DNA from: Jiella avicenniae
GTDB taxonomy: Bacteria > Pseudomonadota > Alphaproteobacteria > Rhizobiales > Rhizobiaceae
Assembly (NCBI RefSeq): GCF_021390325.1
Contig: NZ_JAJUWU010000028.1
Coordinates: forward strand, 1-64,000
Length of the DNA stretch: 64,000 nucleotides
Reading direction: 5' to 3'
Shown: positions 25,455 to 34,789 of the stretch, one piece after another
Layout: each line of letters starts with the position of its first letter
How positions within the stretch are numbered: position 1 is the first letter of the stretch
The notes under the pieces: model-generated
Seen by the model: the letters and a program-made list of their open reading frames with translations, nothing else
What the model was told of the DNA's origin: nothing
Database searches by the model: none
Made by a program: the position numbers and the translations under genes

Positions 25455-26339
25455 TCAGCCGGCGAGGCCGGCATGGGCGAGCGCCCGGTCGATCGTCTCG
25501 GCGGTCGAGGCCTCGATCGGCACCAGCGGCAGGCGGACGCTGTTGGCGACCTTGCCGAGCCGGTTCAGCGCGTATTTCACCCCCGTCGGGCTCGGCTCGA
25601 GGAACAGCGCCTTGTGCAGCGGCATCAGCCTGTCCTGGATCTCGACCGCCGTCCGATAGTCGCCCCTCGCGCAGGCGCCCTGCATCTCCGCACAGAGCCG
25701 CGGCGCGACGTTCGCCGTCACCGAGATGCAGCCGTGGCCGCCATGGGCGTTGAAACCGAGGGCCGTCGAATCCTCGCCGGAGAGCTGCACGAAACCGGTG
25801 CCGCAGGTCGCCCGCTGCTCGGAGACGCGGTCGACCTTGGCGGTCGCGTCCTTGACGCCGACGATGTTGGCGAAGTCGGCGCAGAGCCGGCCCATCGTCT
25901 CGGGCGTCATGTCGATGATCGAGCGGCCGGGAATGTTGTAGATCAGGATCGGCAGCGACACCGCCTCGGCGATCGCTGCATAGTGGGCGTAGAGACCGCG
26001 CTGGTTCGGCTTGTTGTAGTAGGGCGTCACCACCAGCAGGCCGTCGGCCCCGGCCGTTTCGGCAAAGGCGGCGAGATCGATCGCCTCGTCGGTGTTGTTG
26101 GAGCCGGCGCCGGCGATCACGGGAACGCGTCCGGTCGCGACCTTGACGCAGACCTCGACGACGCGCTTGTGTTCGTCATGGCTAAGCGTCGGGCTCTCGC
26201 CGGTGGTGCCGACCGGGACGACGCCGGTCGAGCCTTCGGCGATCTGCCACTCGACGAAGTCGGCGAAGGTCTCCTCCGCAAACGTGCCGTCCTCGGCGAA
26301 AGGCGTCACCAGCGCCGGAATCGAGCCATTGAACATCAT
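25455..26339 (-). CDS. dapA: 4-hydroxy-tetrahydrodipicolinate synthase
   Basis: This 294-residue aldolase-type TIM barrel condenses pyruvate with aspartate semialdehyde in lysine and diaminopimelate synthesis. Diagnostic segments are [26 protein letters not shown] (tyrosine relay) and [15 protein letters not shown], which holds the Schiff-base lysine. The length is normal. The product feeds both protein lysine and peptidoglycan cross-links. It is divergent from the lytic transglycosylase and upstream of smpB. Confidence 0.94.
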   Translation of the reverse strand: MMFNGSIPALVTPFAEDGTFAEETFADFVEWQIAEGSTGVVPVGTTGESPTLSHDEHKRVVEVCVKVATGRVPVIAGAGSNNTDEAIDLAAFAETAGADGLLVVTPYYNKPNQRGLYAHYAAIAEAVSLPILIYNIPGRSIIDMTPETMGRLCADFANIVGVKDATAKVDRVSEQRATCGTGFVQLSGEDSTALGFNAHGGHGCISVTANVAPRLCAEMQGACARGDYRTAVEIQDRLMPLHKALFLEPSPTGVKYALNRLGKVANSVRLPLVPIEASTAETIDRALAHAGLAG

Positions 26340-26747
26340 TCACTCCCACCCCTCCGGGCCCCTGCCGCGGAGTTTATCGTTTTTTTTCCGGGAAAGCCGC
26401 CGCCATCGTCCGCGGCAGGCTGCCGACGGTCCGGACGCTGAAGACGCCGTTCCGATGGCTCGGCGCCCCGGCCCGAATGAGCGAGGCGGCCGCCGGAAAC
26501 GAGCGCCCTCGGCAAGTCGCCGGGCCACGCGCCGCCCCTGGAGCGGCCGTTCGAACCGGCAGGTGTCGCGATCGGACTGCGGTCGGCGAACTCACAGACG
26601 GCGCGAACCGTCGCGATGCTTTCGCTGGTCGGGCGAACATATTGAAGCTCGAAAGGGGAAACAAGCGGGCTCGTCAATGTCGGCAGCATCGGCGAGACTG
26701 GGGACGGTAACAGGAGCTTAACGGCGATCGTGGAAGAATCGACAACC
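26340..26747. other. Divergent promoter region of dapA and slt
   Basis: About 400 bases with no supported gene. A run of eight T lies at 26380-26387, about 40 bases upstream of dapA. An AGGAG at 26711-26715 lies 14 bases before a GTG at 26730, which could be an alternative start of the transglycosylase. I see no promoter boxes that I would trust. Confidence 0.45.
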
Positions 26748-28997
26748 ATGCCGGAGACGAAAGCGCCGGCGTTCCGACCGACGTTTCGACACCCGATGAG
26801 GATGTTCATGCCGAAGCCCTCGCGCCTCGCCCGACTGCTGCTGGTGTCGCTGGCGACCTCGCTGATCGCGCAGCCCACGCTCGCGCAGACGGACTTCCTG
26901 CCCGATCTCGGCCCGCTGCCGACGGCGCGGCCGGGCGGCGTCGCCGTGGGCGTCGGTCTCGATCCCGGCCGGTTCGGCGCCGCGGTTCCGGCCCCGATCC
27001 CGTCGGGCATTCCCGTTCCCCGCCGGGCGCCGGCCGCGCAGGTTCCGGCCGAGGCGGCAGCCTTCACCGCCTCGATCGCGGCGATGCCGCGCGCCATGTC
27101 GCCCGTCGCCCCCGTCAACGGCGCGCTGAAGGACGGGCTGCAGGCGCTGTCCGACGGCAATGCCCTCAGGGCCCGCGCGATCCGCGAGGGCATGACGCCC
27201 GGCAGCCTCGACCGCGAGATCCTCACCTGGGCGATCGCCCTGACCGGCGGCCGGGACGTTCCGGCGATCGACATCGCCAATGCCGCCCGCACGCTCGCCG
27301 GCTGGCCGGGCATGAAGGCGCTGCGGATCAATTCCGAAAAGGCGATCTGGCGCGAGGACCGCCCCGCCCCCGAGGTGATCTCCGCCTTCGCCGGCAGCAC
27401 GCCGGAAAGCCCCGAAGGCGCGATGGCGCTGGCGAAGGCCTATCTCGGCGTCGGCGAGGTCGGCCGCGCCAAGCAGCTGATCCAGAAGAGCTGGCGGACC
27501 GAGGTGATGGACCGCTCGACCGAAAGCCGGATGTTGTCGACCTTCGGCACGCTGCTCGGCCGGAGCGACCACAAGCACCGCATGGACATGCTGCTCTATC
27601 GCGAGCGGGTGAGCGACGCCGAGCGCGTCGCCAAGCTCGCCGGGGCGAGCGAACTCTACGCCGCCCGCGCCGCCGTGATCCGCAACCAGTCGAATGCCGG
27701 ACGGCTGCTCGCCGCCGTGCCGCGGTCCGAGCGCTCGGACCCCGGCTATCTGCTCGCGGTCGTCGAGCTGGACCGCAAGGCCCACAAGGTCGACGAGGCG
27801 GCCGAGATCCTCGCCAACTCGCCGCGAGACCCGGCGACCTTGATCGATCCCGACGCCTGGTGGAACGAGCGGCGCATCGTCGCCCGCGACCTTCTCGATC
27901 TCGGCAAGGCGAAACAGGCCTACCGCATCGCCGCCGGCCATTCGGCGCTGGATTCCACCGAGGCCGTGGAGGCCGAGTTCCACGCCGGCTGGATCGCGCT
28001 GCGCTTCCTCGGCGACGCCGCCACCGCATCCCAGCATTTCGCCCGCATCGTCCAGATGTCGAACAAGCCGCTGTCCCTGTCGCGCGGCTATTACTGGCTC
28101 GGCCGGGCCGCCGAGGCGGCGCGCTCCGGCAGCGCCGGCGGCTACTACCAGCGGGCCGCGCACTACGGCGCGACCTATTACGGCCAGCTCGCCGCCTCGC
28201 GGCTCGGCCACCGCCCCGGCCCGATCGCCTTCCCGAACCCGAGCAGCGCCGAGCGTCAGCGCTTTGCCTCCCGCCCCGCGGTGAGGGCGATCCAGCGGCT
28301 CGAGCAGATCGGCTCGGACTGGCGCGCCGACATCCTCTATCGCGGCCTTGCCGACGAGCTCGACAGCCCGGGCGAGCTCGCCCTCCTTTCGGTCATGGCC
28401 GAGCGGCGCGGCGACCATCATCTCGTGCTGCAGGTCGGCAAGATCGCCTATTGGCGCGGCGTCGACGCCCCCGCCCTCGCCTTCCCGATCGGCGTCATCC
28501 CGGAAAGCGCCAACATCTCGGCCTCGGGCAAGGCGCTCGCCTATGCCATCGCCCGGCAGGAAAGCGCCTTCAATCCCAAGGCCCGCTCGCCGGTCGGCGC
28601 CCTCGGCCTGCTGCAGCTGATGCCGGGGACGGCGAAGAGCATGGCCCGCAAGGTCGGCGTCGCCTATTCGCCCCAGCGGCTGACCGCAGATCCAGGCTAC
28701 AACGCCACGCTCGGGGCGCAGTATCTCGGCGATCAGATCGACAATTTCGACGGCTCCTACGTGCTCACCTTCGCCGCCTACAATGCCGGTCCGCGGCGGG
28801 CGCGCGAATGGATCGAACGCTTCGGCGATCCGCGCGGCATGTCGCTCGATCAGGTGGTCGACTGGGTGGAGCGGATCCCCTTCACCGAGACGCGCAACTA
28901 CGTCCAGCGGATCATGGAGAACTATCAGGTCTACAAAATGCGCCTCGGCGCGCCCTTCTCGATCGAGAGCGACCTCGTCAACGGCCGCCGGGGGTGA
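26748..28997 (+). CDS. slt: Soluble lytic murein transglycosylase (Slt70-like)
   Basis: This is a periplasmic enzyme of about 749 residues that cleaves peptidoglycan to 1,6-anhydromuropeptides. A signal peptide (LARLLLVSLATSLIAQPTLAQ) is followed by a long helical superhelix domain. The catalytic domain near residue 600 has YAIARQESAFNPKARSP, with the catalytic Glu, and ALGLLQLMPGTAK. Further conserved segments are YNATLGAQYL and FAAYNAGPRRAREW. The start is uncertain: ATG 26748 is listed, GTG 26730 is possible, and ATGs at 26796-26808 would give a shorter, more usual signal peptide. Confidence 0.92.
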   Translation: MPETKAPAFRPTFRHPMRMFMPKPSRLARLLLVSLATSLIAQPTLAQTDFLPDLGPLPTARPGGVAVGVGLDPGRFGAAVPAPIPSGIPVPRRAPAAQVPAEAAAFTASIAAMPRAMSPVAPVNGALKDGLQALSDGNALRARAIREGMTPGSLDREILTWAIALTGGRDVPAIDIANAARTLAGWPGMKALRINSEKAIWREDRPAPEVISAFAGSTPESPEGAMALAKAYLGVGEVGRAKQLIQKSWRTEVMDRSTESRMLSTFGTLLGRSDHKHRMDMLLYRERVSDAERVAKLAGASELYAARAAVIRNQSNAGRLLAAVPRSERSDPGYLLAVVELDRKAHKVDEAAEILANSPRDPATLIDPDAWWNERRIVARDLLDLGKAKQAYRIAAGHSALDSTEAVEAEFHAGWIALRFLGDAATASQHFARIVQMSNKPLSLSRGYYWLGRAAEAARSGSAGGYYQRAAHYGATYYGQLAASRLGHRPGPIAFPNPSSAERQRFASRPAVRAIQRLEQIGSDWRADILYRGLADELDSPGELALLSVMAERRGDHHLVLQVGKIAYWRGVDAPALAFPIGVIPESANISASGKALAYAIARQESAFNPKARSPVGALGLLQLMPGTAKSMARKVGVAYSPQRLTADPGYNATLGAQYLGDQIDNFDGSYVLTFAAYNAGPRRAREWIERFGDPRGMSLDQVVDWVERIPFTETRNYVQRIMENYQVYKMRLGAPFSIESDLVNGRRG

Positions 28998-29042
28998 CCA
29001 GGGCAATCGCTCGAAGCCGGGCCCAGGCTGGCGGTTGGCCTG

Positions 29043-29087
29043 ATCTCCCCCCTTGCGGGGGAGATGCCGGCAGGCAGAGGGGGGTGA
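29043..29087 (+). repeat. Dispersed palindrome, family A, copy 1
   Basis: A perfect 9-bp stem (ATCTCCCCC with GGGGGAGAT, loop CTTGC) is followed by GCCGGCAGGCAGAGGGGGG. Near-identical copies lie at 53410-53454 and, inverted, at 53279-53323. All three are between genes. Elements with this layout are widespread in Hyphomicrobiales genomes. Confidence 0.75.
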
Positions 29088-29202
29088 CCTTGCTCCGGAC
29101 GGTCGCCGGCCAGGGCCACGCGCCATTTCTCGAAAGCGCGGGGCTGCCGGAACGAATTCTGAAGATCGCCCGCGAGGCGGACCGCGCGGGATGAGAGCGC
29201 AA

Positions 29203-29339
29203 GCCCTTCATCCCGACGTGCGGAGCGAAGCCTCGAGGGGCGAGGATCTGCTGCCGGCACGGCGTCGAACAGCTGCCGATGCGCGGGCGATGCGCCCTCG
29301 CCCTTGGAGGCTCGCTGCGCGAGCGCCTCGGGGTGAGGG
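29203..29339. repeat. Long imperfect inverted repeat (dispersed element)
   Basis: The left arm (29203-29244), beginning CCCTTCATCCCGACGTGCGG, matches the reverse complement of the right arm (29295-29339) with a few mismatches, separated by about 50 bases. The arms carry the GGAGCGAAGCCTCG and GAGGCTCGCTGCGC segments typical of a common intergenic repeat in this order. It lies just past the pheA stop and could act as its terminator. Confidence 0.65.
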
Positions 29340-29367
29340 CGACTGTGAAAGCCGCTGCCTTTGAATC

Positions 29368-30342
29368 TCACTCCCCCGGCAAGAGCAGCGCCTGGCGGTT
29401 GTCGGCGGCGCGGTAGACGCCGAGGTTGCGGTATTCGGCGGAGAAGAACCGGAGTTCCTCGAGTGCCCGGCCGAGCGCCGGGTCGTGGGGATGGCCTTCG
29501 ACGTCGGCGTAAAACAGCGTCGCCGAGAAGCTGCCGCCGAGCTGGTAGCTCTCCAGCTTGGTCATGTTGATGCCGTTGGTGGCAAAGCCGCCGAGCGCCT
29601 TGTAGAGCGCCGCCGGAATGTTCTTCACCCGGAAGACGAAAGTGGTCACGACGTTGCGGCTGACCATCTGGCGGCCGTCGTCGCTCTTTTCCGGGTCGCG
29701 CGCGGCCCACAGGCTCAACCGCTGCTCGTCGGGATCGGCGAAGGGCTGCTGGCCCGGATTGGCCAGGATGACGAAGCGGGTGACGTTGTTGGCCGCGTCC
29801 TCGACGTCTTCCTCGACGATCGAGAGGCCATAGTACTCGGCGGCGAGCCGCGGCGCGAGGGCGCCCCGCGTCCGGTCCCCGGCCTCGGCCACCTCGCGGG
29901 CGGCCCCGGCGGTATCGCCCGAGACCTGCGGCTTCCAGCCCTGCGCCCGCAGATATTTGCGGCATTGGCCGAGCGCGTGGATGTGGCTGGAGACGCTGCG
30001 GATCTCGCTGCGCTCGACGCCCGGCAGCGCCATCAGCTGAAAATGGATCGGCATGAAGTATTCGCCGACGATCTGCAGGCCGGAATCCGGCATCAGCAGA
30101 TGAATGTCGGCGACGCGGCCGGCCAAAGTGTTCTCGATCGGGATCATCGCCCGCTCGACCCGCCGCTCCCGGCCCTCGTGCTCCACCGTACCGGTCTTCA
30201 GCGCGGCGAAGGCATCGTCGAAGGACGGGCACGGCAGCGCCTCGTAGGCGTCGCCGAAGACGTCCCGGACGGCCATGTCGGAATTGGCGCCGGGTTCGCC
30301 CTGGAAGGCGATCATCGGGCGGTCGTCGGCCATGATTGTCAT
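29368..30342 (-). CDS. pheA: Prephenate dehydratase
   Basis: This 324-residue enzyme of phenylalanine synthesis has a periplasmic-binding-protein-like catalytic domain ([10 protein letters not shown] start, [18 protein letters not shown], and [11 protein letters not shown] with the catalytic Thr-Arg-Phe). A C-terminal ACT domain ([20 protein letters not shown]) follows. The ESRP allosteric motif of E. coli PheA is replaced by ESYQ, which I believe is usual in alphaproteobacteria, so feedback control may differ in detail. Its start overlaps the kdsB stop by four bases. Confidence 0.93.
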   Translation of the reverse strand: MTIMADDRPMIAFQGEPGANSDMAVRDVFGDAYEALPCPSFDDAFAALKTGTVEHEGRERRVERAMIPIENTLAGRVADIHLLMPDSGLQIVGEYFMPIHFQLMALPGVERSEIRSVSSHIHALGQCRKYLRAQGWKPQVSGDTAGAAREVAEAGDRTRGALAPRLAAEYYGLSIVEEDVEDAANNVTRFVILANPGQQPFADPDEQRLSLWAARDPEKSDDGRQMVSRNVVTTFVFRVKNIPAALYKALGGFATNGINMTKLESYQLGGSFSATLFYADVEGHPHDPALGRALEELRFFSAEYRNLGVYRAADNRQALLLPGE

Positions 30343-31067
30343 GCTCCGTAGATTTCGCGCGCCCGGACGAGGTCGTCCGGCCCGTCGACGCCGAGCGGCA
30401 CCGTATCGACGATTTCGGCGTCGATTCGCATCCCGTTTTCCAGCGCCCGCAGCTGTTCCAGCTTTTCGCGGCGTTCAAGCACCGACGGGGACAGCGAGAC
30501 GAACCGTTCGAGGCTCTCGCGGCGATAGGCGTAGAGGCCGATGTGGTGGTAGAGGGGCCCCTCGCCCCATGGCGCCGTGGCGCGCGTGAAATAGAGCGCA
30601 TGAAGCCGGTGCGGCCCGATCGGCGAGCCGACGAGCTTGACGACGTTCGGGTTCACCCGCTCGGCTTCGTGGGTGATCTCGGCGGCGAGCGTCGCGATGT
30701 CGCAGCCCGGGTTATCGAAGGGGGCGAGCGCCGAGCGGATCGTCTCGGGCTCGACCGTCGGCAGATCGCCCTGGACGTTGATGATCGTCTCCGCCTCGCG
30801 CCGCGGATCAACTTTCTGCAAGGCTTCGTGAATGCGATCGGAGCCCGACTGGTGGTCGACCGAGGTCATCACCGCCTCGAAACCCGCGGCCTCGACGGCC
30901 TTCAGGATCTCTTCGGCGTCGGTCGCGACGACGACCCGGCCTGCCGCGGCGGCCACCGCCCGTTCGGCGACGCGCACCACCATCGGCTTGCCGGCGATGT
31001 CGGCGAGAGCCTTTTTCGGGAGCCGCGTCGAGCCGAGGCGGGCGGGAATGAGGATGAGTGTCGACAT
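30339..31067 (-). CDS. kdsB: 3-deoxy-manno-octulosonate cytidylyltransferase
   Basis: This 242-residue enzyme activates Kdo as CMP-Kdo for lipopolysaccharide inner core. It begins [21 protein letters not shown], the nucleotide-binding signature, and keeps [15 protein letters not shown] and [15 protein letters not shown]. The ATG at 31067 was chosen because upstream residues have no homology. It forms a two-gene operon with pheA, while the cytochrome c gene runs divergently from the same 194-base gap. That trio is conserved in related genomes. Confidence 0.95.
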   Translation of the reverse strand: MSTLILIPARLGSTRLPKKALADIAGKPMVVRVAERAVAAAAGRVVVATDAEEILKAVEAAGFEAVMTSVDHQSGSDRIHEALQKVDPRREAETIINVQGDLPTVEPETIRSALAPFDNPGCDIATLAAEITHEAERVNPNVVKLVGSPIGPHRLHALYFTRATAPWGEGPLYHHIGLYAYRRESLERFVSLSPSVLERREKLEQLRALENGMRIDAEIVDTVPLGVDGPDDLVRAREIYGA

Positions 31068-31261
31068 GGCGGGCTGCCCGAAATCCTTATTCGTTTGTCG
31101 AAGCTTGAGCCGAGGTTTGGAAAGTGTCAAAAGCCCCGGAGGCGCGCCTTTTACAGGTGTTGCCTTGAATCGGCAAAAACCCTACGGTCCGGCGCGTCTC
31201 ACCTGGGGGTCTGCCGAACCGGCAGAGTTGTGGCATTTGATGGGGAGGGTCAGTCCCGCCA

Positions 31262-32542
31262 ATGGATTCGTTTGAGGCCAACAAGATCTTCGGCGCCATC
31301 CTCGGCACCGTCTTCGTTCTGTTCGGAGGCAGCATCCTCGCCGAAGGGCTGTTCCACTCCGAGGCGCCCGAACAGCCGGGCTACGAGATCGTCGCAGCAG
31401 AGCCCTCCGAGGGAGAAGCCGGCGCGCCGGCAGCCGCGGCAGAAGATCCGCCGATCGCCGCACTCCTGCAGTCCGCCGACGCCGGCGCCGGCGAGGCCGT
31501 CTTCAAGAAATGCACGGCCTGCCACTCCGGCGAAAAGGGCGGCCCGAACAAGGTCGGCCCGCATCTGTGGGACGTCGTCACGCGGCCGATCGCCTCGGTC
31601 TCGGACTTCTCCTATTCCGCGGGCATGCAGGAGTTTTCCGAGGGCGGCTCGGCCAACTGGGACTATGACCACCTCTATCACTTCCTGAAGGATCCGAAAG
31701 GCGTCGTCTCCGGCACGAAGATGGGTTTTGCCGGCGTGAAGAGCCCGGAAGATCGCGCCAACCTGATCGCCTATCTGCACACGCTGTCGGACAACCCGGC
31801 ACCGCTCCCCGAGGCGCCGGCCGAAGGCGAAGCCGCGGCTGGCGGCGAAGAGCCGCCCGAGGTCACCAACCCCGCGACGACCACGAAGATGGGCGAAGGC
31901 GGAGAAGAGGCCCAGGCGCCGGTCGAGGCCGGATCGGCTCCCGAATCGGCACCGGTCGAAAGCAGCGAGGCGACCACCGAGGCGAAGATGTCGGCCGAGG
32001 GCGTGCAGGGCGAACAACCGGCTCCCCCCGCCGCTGCCGCCAGCGACGAGAGCCAGCCCGCCGCGGACGGCGAGGAGAACGCCGCAGGCGGCAATGCCGG
32101 TCAGGCGGCGGCTCCGGCCGAAGGCGGCGAGCAGGCAGCCGCATCGAGCGATGCGGGAGCCGCGGCACCGGCGGCTGGCGGCGCCACCGAAGTCGCCCTT
32201 GCGGGAGACCCGGCCGCCGGCGAGAAGGTCTTCAACAAGTGCCGCGCCTGCCACGCGGTCGGCGAAGGCGCCAAGAACAAGATCGGGCCGGAGCTGAACG
32301 GCATCCTCGGCGAGAAGATCGCCGCCGTCGAAGGCTATACCTTCTCCTCGGCGCTGCAGGACTATGCCAAGGAACACCCGACCTGGACGGTCGAGGAGTT
32401 GCACGCCTGGCTCGCCGACCCGAAGGCCGTGGCCCCAGGCACCAAGATGTCCTTCCCCGGCCTGAAGAAGCCCGAGGACATCGACAACGTCATCGCCTAT
32501 CTCGCGAGCTTCGACGAGAACGGCGCCAAGAAGGGCGAGTGA
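31262..32542 (+). CDS. cycM: Membrane-anchored cytochrome c with two heme domains
   Basis: This 426-residue protein has an N-terminal membrane anchor ([18 protein letters not shown]). Class I cytochrome c domain 1 has CTACH at 84-88 and an axial Met in GTKMGFAG. A roughly 150-residue linker rich in Ala, Glu, Pro and Gly follows, then domain 2 with CRACH at 327-331 and GTKMSFPG (Met396). Position next to kdsB-pheA and the anchor match CycM, the cytochrome c552 that feeds terminal oxidases. CycM is normally about 180 residues with one heme, so this is a duplicated version. It acts in the periplasm, tethered to the inner membrane. Confidence 0.88.
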   Translation: MDSFEANKIFGAILGTVFVLFGGSILAEGLFHSEAPEQPGYEIVAAEPSEGEAGAPAAAAEDPPIAALLQSADAGAGEAVFKKCTACHSGEKGGPNKVGPHLWDVVTRPIASVSDFSYSAGMQEFSEGGSANWDYDHLYHFLKDPKGVVSGTKMGFAGVKSPEDRANLIAYLHTLSDNPAPLPEAPAEGEAAAGGEEPPEVTNPATTTKMGEGGEEAQAPVEAGSAPESAPVESSEATTEAKMSAEGVQGEQPAPPAAAASDESQPAADGEENAAGGNAGQAAAPAEGGEQAAASSDAGAAAPAAGGATEVALAGDPAAGEKVFNKCRACHAVGEGAKNKIGPELNGILGEKIAAVEGYTFSSALQDYAKEHPTWTVEELHAWLADPKAVAPGTKMSFPGLKKPEDIDNVIAYLASFDENGAKKGE

Positions 32543-32583
32543 GCCCGCCGCTTCGCGGGGTCACGATTCTCCGAAAGCCGCAG

Positions 32584-32608
32584 AGCCCCGGTCGGCGACC
32601 GGGGCTTT
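32584..32608 (+). terminator. Intrinsic terminator after the cytochrome gene
   Basis: AGCCCCGGTC (32584-32593) pairs with GACCGGGGCT (32597-32606) around a three-base loop, followed by TTT. It lies 41 bases after the cytochrome stop and before the yej operon. Confidence 0.75.
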
Positions 32609-32764
32609 CGCATGTTTGGGCGACGTTTTGCCCTGCCTGCGGCCCTCGCGGACACAGGTTTCCCTGCGATATGAACGAATCGTCACTTGGCAGGGCGCCC
32701 CGATGGTCGCCATAAAGCCGTGCGATACCGAAGCCTCGACAGAACGGAACGCTCTCGCGGAGAC

Positions 32765-34789
32765 ATGCCCTTGCCGATCCTGACGCGCGCCGCCCATTTT
32801 CTCGCCACGTCATGCATGGCCCTCGGCCTTTCGATGGCCGCCGGCCATGCGCAGGATCAGGGAGGCGCCGCCACCGGCGAAACGGCGGCGCCGGCGGCGC
32901 AGGCTACGCCCGCGCCGAACCCCGGCGCGGAGCCCAATCCGGGTCGGGAGAAGACGGCACCTGCGCCCGCTTCCTCGTCAGATCCGACGGCCGATCTTTC
33001 CGCGGCCGGCGAATGGCAGACCTCGATGTCTCTGGCCGAGGCGACCAAATATCCGGCCGACTTCCAGCACTACGACTACGTCAATCCCGACGCGCCCAAG
33101 GGCGGCACGCTGAATTCCGTCGTCGTCGGTTCCTATGACAGCTTCAACCCCTTCGTCGTGCGCGGGACGCCCGCCGCGGGACTCGCCAATTTCGGCGGGG
33201 GCCTGCTCTACGACACGCTGATGGAGCAATCGACGGACGAGCCCTCGGTCACCCATGCGATGATCGCCGAGGCGGTGCGCTTTCCCAAGGACGATTCCTT
33301 CGTCACCTTCCGTCTCGATCCGGAGGCGAAGTGGCACGACGGCGAGCCGATCACCGTCGAGGACGTGATCTGGAGCTTCGACACGCTGAAAGAACTGCAT
33401 CCGCAGTGGGCGACCTATTACAAGAACGTCGTCAAGGCGGAGAAGACCGGTGAGCGGGAGGTGACCTTCACCTTCGACCAGACCGGCAACCGCGAACTTC
33501 CCCACATCATGGGCGATCTGACCGTCCTGCCGAAGCACTGGTGGGAAGGCACCGGCCCCGACGGCAAGCCCCGCGACATCTCGCAGCCTTCGCTGGAGCC
33601 GCCGCTCGGCTCCGGCCCCTACGAGATCGGCCCTTTCGTCACCGGCCAGTCGATCGAATGGGAGCGCGTCAAGGACTACTGGGGCGCGGACGTCGCGACC
33701 CACAAGGGTCGCTACAACTACGACAAGCTCGACTACACCTATATCCGCGATGCCAACGCGGCCTGGGAAGCGTTCAAGAAGGGCGGCCTCGACGACTACC
33801 GGATCGAGAACAGCTCGCGCCGCTGGGCACAGGAATACAATTTCCCTGCCTTCGAGAAAGGCGAGGTCAAGAAGACGACGATCCCCGACAATCAGGTCGA
33901 GTCGATGCAGGCCTATGTCCTCAACAATCGCCTCGCGAAGTTCCAGGACCGGCGGGTGCGCGAGGCGCTGACCCTGGCCTACAATTTCGAGGACATGAAC
34001 AAGTCGCTCTTCTTCAGCCTCTACGAGCGCATGGGCAGCTATTTCGACAACAGCGAGCTCGCCTCGTCGGGCCTGCCGAGCGAGCGGGAGCTGAAGTTCC
34101 TCGAGCCTCTGAAGGATCAGATCCCGCCGGAGGTTTTCACCGAAGAGTTCAGTCTGCCGGTCTATACCGACAATCGCTCGACACGCGAGCATCTGCGCCA
34201 GGCGCTCGAACTCTTCCGGGAGGCCGGCTATGAGTTGCAGGGGACGCGTCTGGTCGATCCCAAGACGGGTCGCCAGTTCTCGATCGAGATGCTGGGCGAC
34301 GATCCGACCGATGCGCGCGTGCTGCAGCCCTATGCCGACAGCCTGAAGCGGCTAGGAATCGACGCCACGATCCGCATCGTCGATTCCAATCAGTACATCG
34401 AGCGCCTGACCAATTTCGACTTCGAGATGACGTCGCTGAAATATTACCCGCAGTCGATGTCGCCCGGCAACGAGCAGCGGGACTTCTGGTCGAGCGGGGC
34501 CGCCGACACGCCCGGCAGCCGCAACTATGCCGGCATCAAGAACCCGGCGATCGATGCGCTCGTCAACGACATCGTCTACGCCAAGGACCGCGACGAGCTC
34601 GTCGCGGCGACGCGGGCGCTCGATCGGGTGATGCTGTGGGAGTATTACGTCGTTCCGCAGTGGTTCAAGAACGAGACGTGGCTCGCCTATTGGGACAAGT
34701 TCGGCATGCCCGACAAGAGCCCCGGCTATTCCAGCATCGACCCCTTCGCATGGTGGATCAAGAGCGCCGAAGAGGCTGCGGCGAACTGA
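32765..34789 (+). CDS. yejA: YejA-type peptide ABC transporter binding protein (Sec-exported)
   Basis: This 674-residue family 5 solute-binding protein has a Sec signal peptide (HFLATSCMALGLSMAAGHAQ) and an unusual Ala/Pro-rich spacer of about 55 residues. The mature domain starts near KYPADFQHYDYVNPDAPKGG. Further family segments are LVNDIVYAKDRDEL and the Trp-rich end. YejABEF imports peptides, including antimicrobial peptides such as microcin C and plant NCR peptides in relatives. The ATG at 32765 follows a GGAG. It overlaps the start of a second binding protein by one base. Confidence 0.88.
   Translation: MPLPILTRAAHFLATSCMALGLSMAAGHAQDQGGAATGETAAPAAQATPAPNPGAEPNPGREKTAPAPASSSDPTADLSAAGEWQTSMSLAEATKYPADFQHYDYVNPDAPKGGTLNSVVVGSYDSFNPFVVRGTPAAGLANFGGGLLYDTLMEQSTDEPSVTHAMIAEAVRFPKDDSFVTFRLDPEAKWHDGEPITVEDVIWSFDTLKELHPQWATYYKNVVKAEKTGEREVTFTFDQTGNRELPHIMGDLTVLPKHWWEGTGPDGKPRDISQPSLEPPLGSGPYEIGPFVTGQSIEWERVKDYWGADVATHKGRYNYDKLDYTYIRDANAAWEAFKKGGLDDYRIENSSRRWAQEYNFPAFEKGEVKKTTIPDNQVESMQAYVLNNRLAKFQDRRVREALTLAYNFEDMNKSLFFSLYERMGSYFDNSELASSGLPSERELKFLEPLKDQIPPEVFTEEFSLPVYTDNRSTREHLRQALELFREAGYELQGTRLVDPKTGRQFSIEMLGDDPTDARVLQPYADSLKRLGIDATIRIVDSNQYIERLTNFDFEMTSLKYYPQSMSPGNEQRDFWSSGAADTPGSRNYAGIKNPAIDALVNDIVYAKDRDELVAATRALDRVMLWEYYVVPQWFKNETWLAYWDKFGMPDKSPGYSSIDPFAWWIKSAEEAAAN

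Larger units (their letters stand above)
28998..29367. other. Gap filled by two dispersed palindromic repeats
   Basis: No gene is supported. The convergent ends of slt and pheA are separated by repeat family A (29043-29087) and a long imperfect inverted repeat (29203-29339). Both probably form RNA stem-loops that could end transcription from either side. Confidence 0.6.

Noticed and set aside
29368-30342. PheA with ESYQ in place of ESRP as a broken allosteric site
   Set aside because: From memory this variant is usual in alphaproteobacterial PheA, so it is not evidence of a defect.
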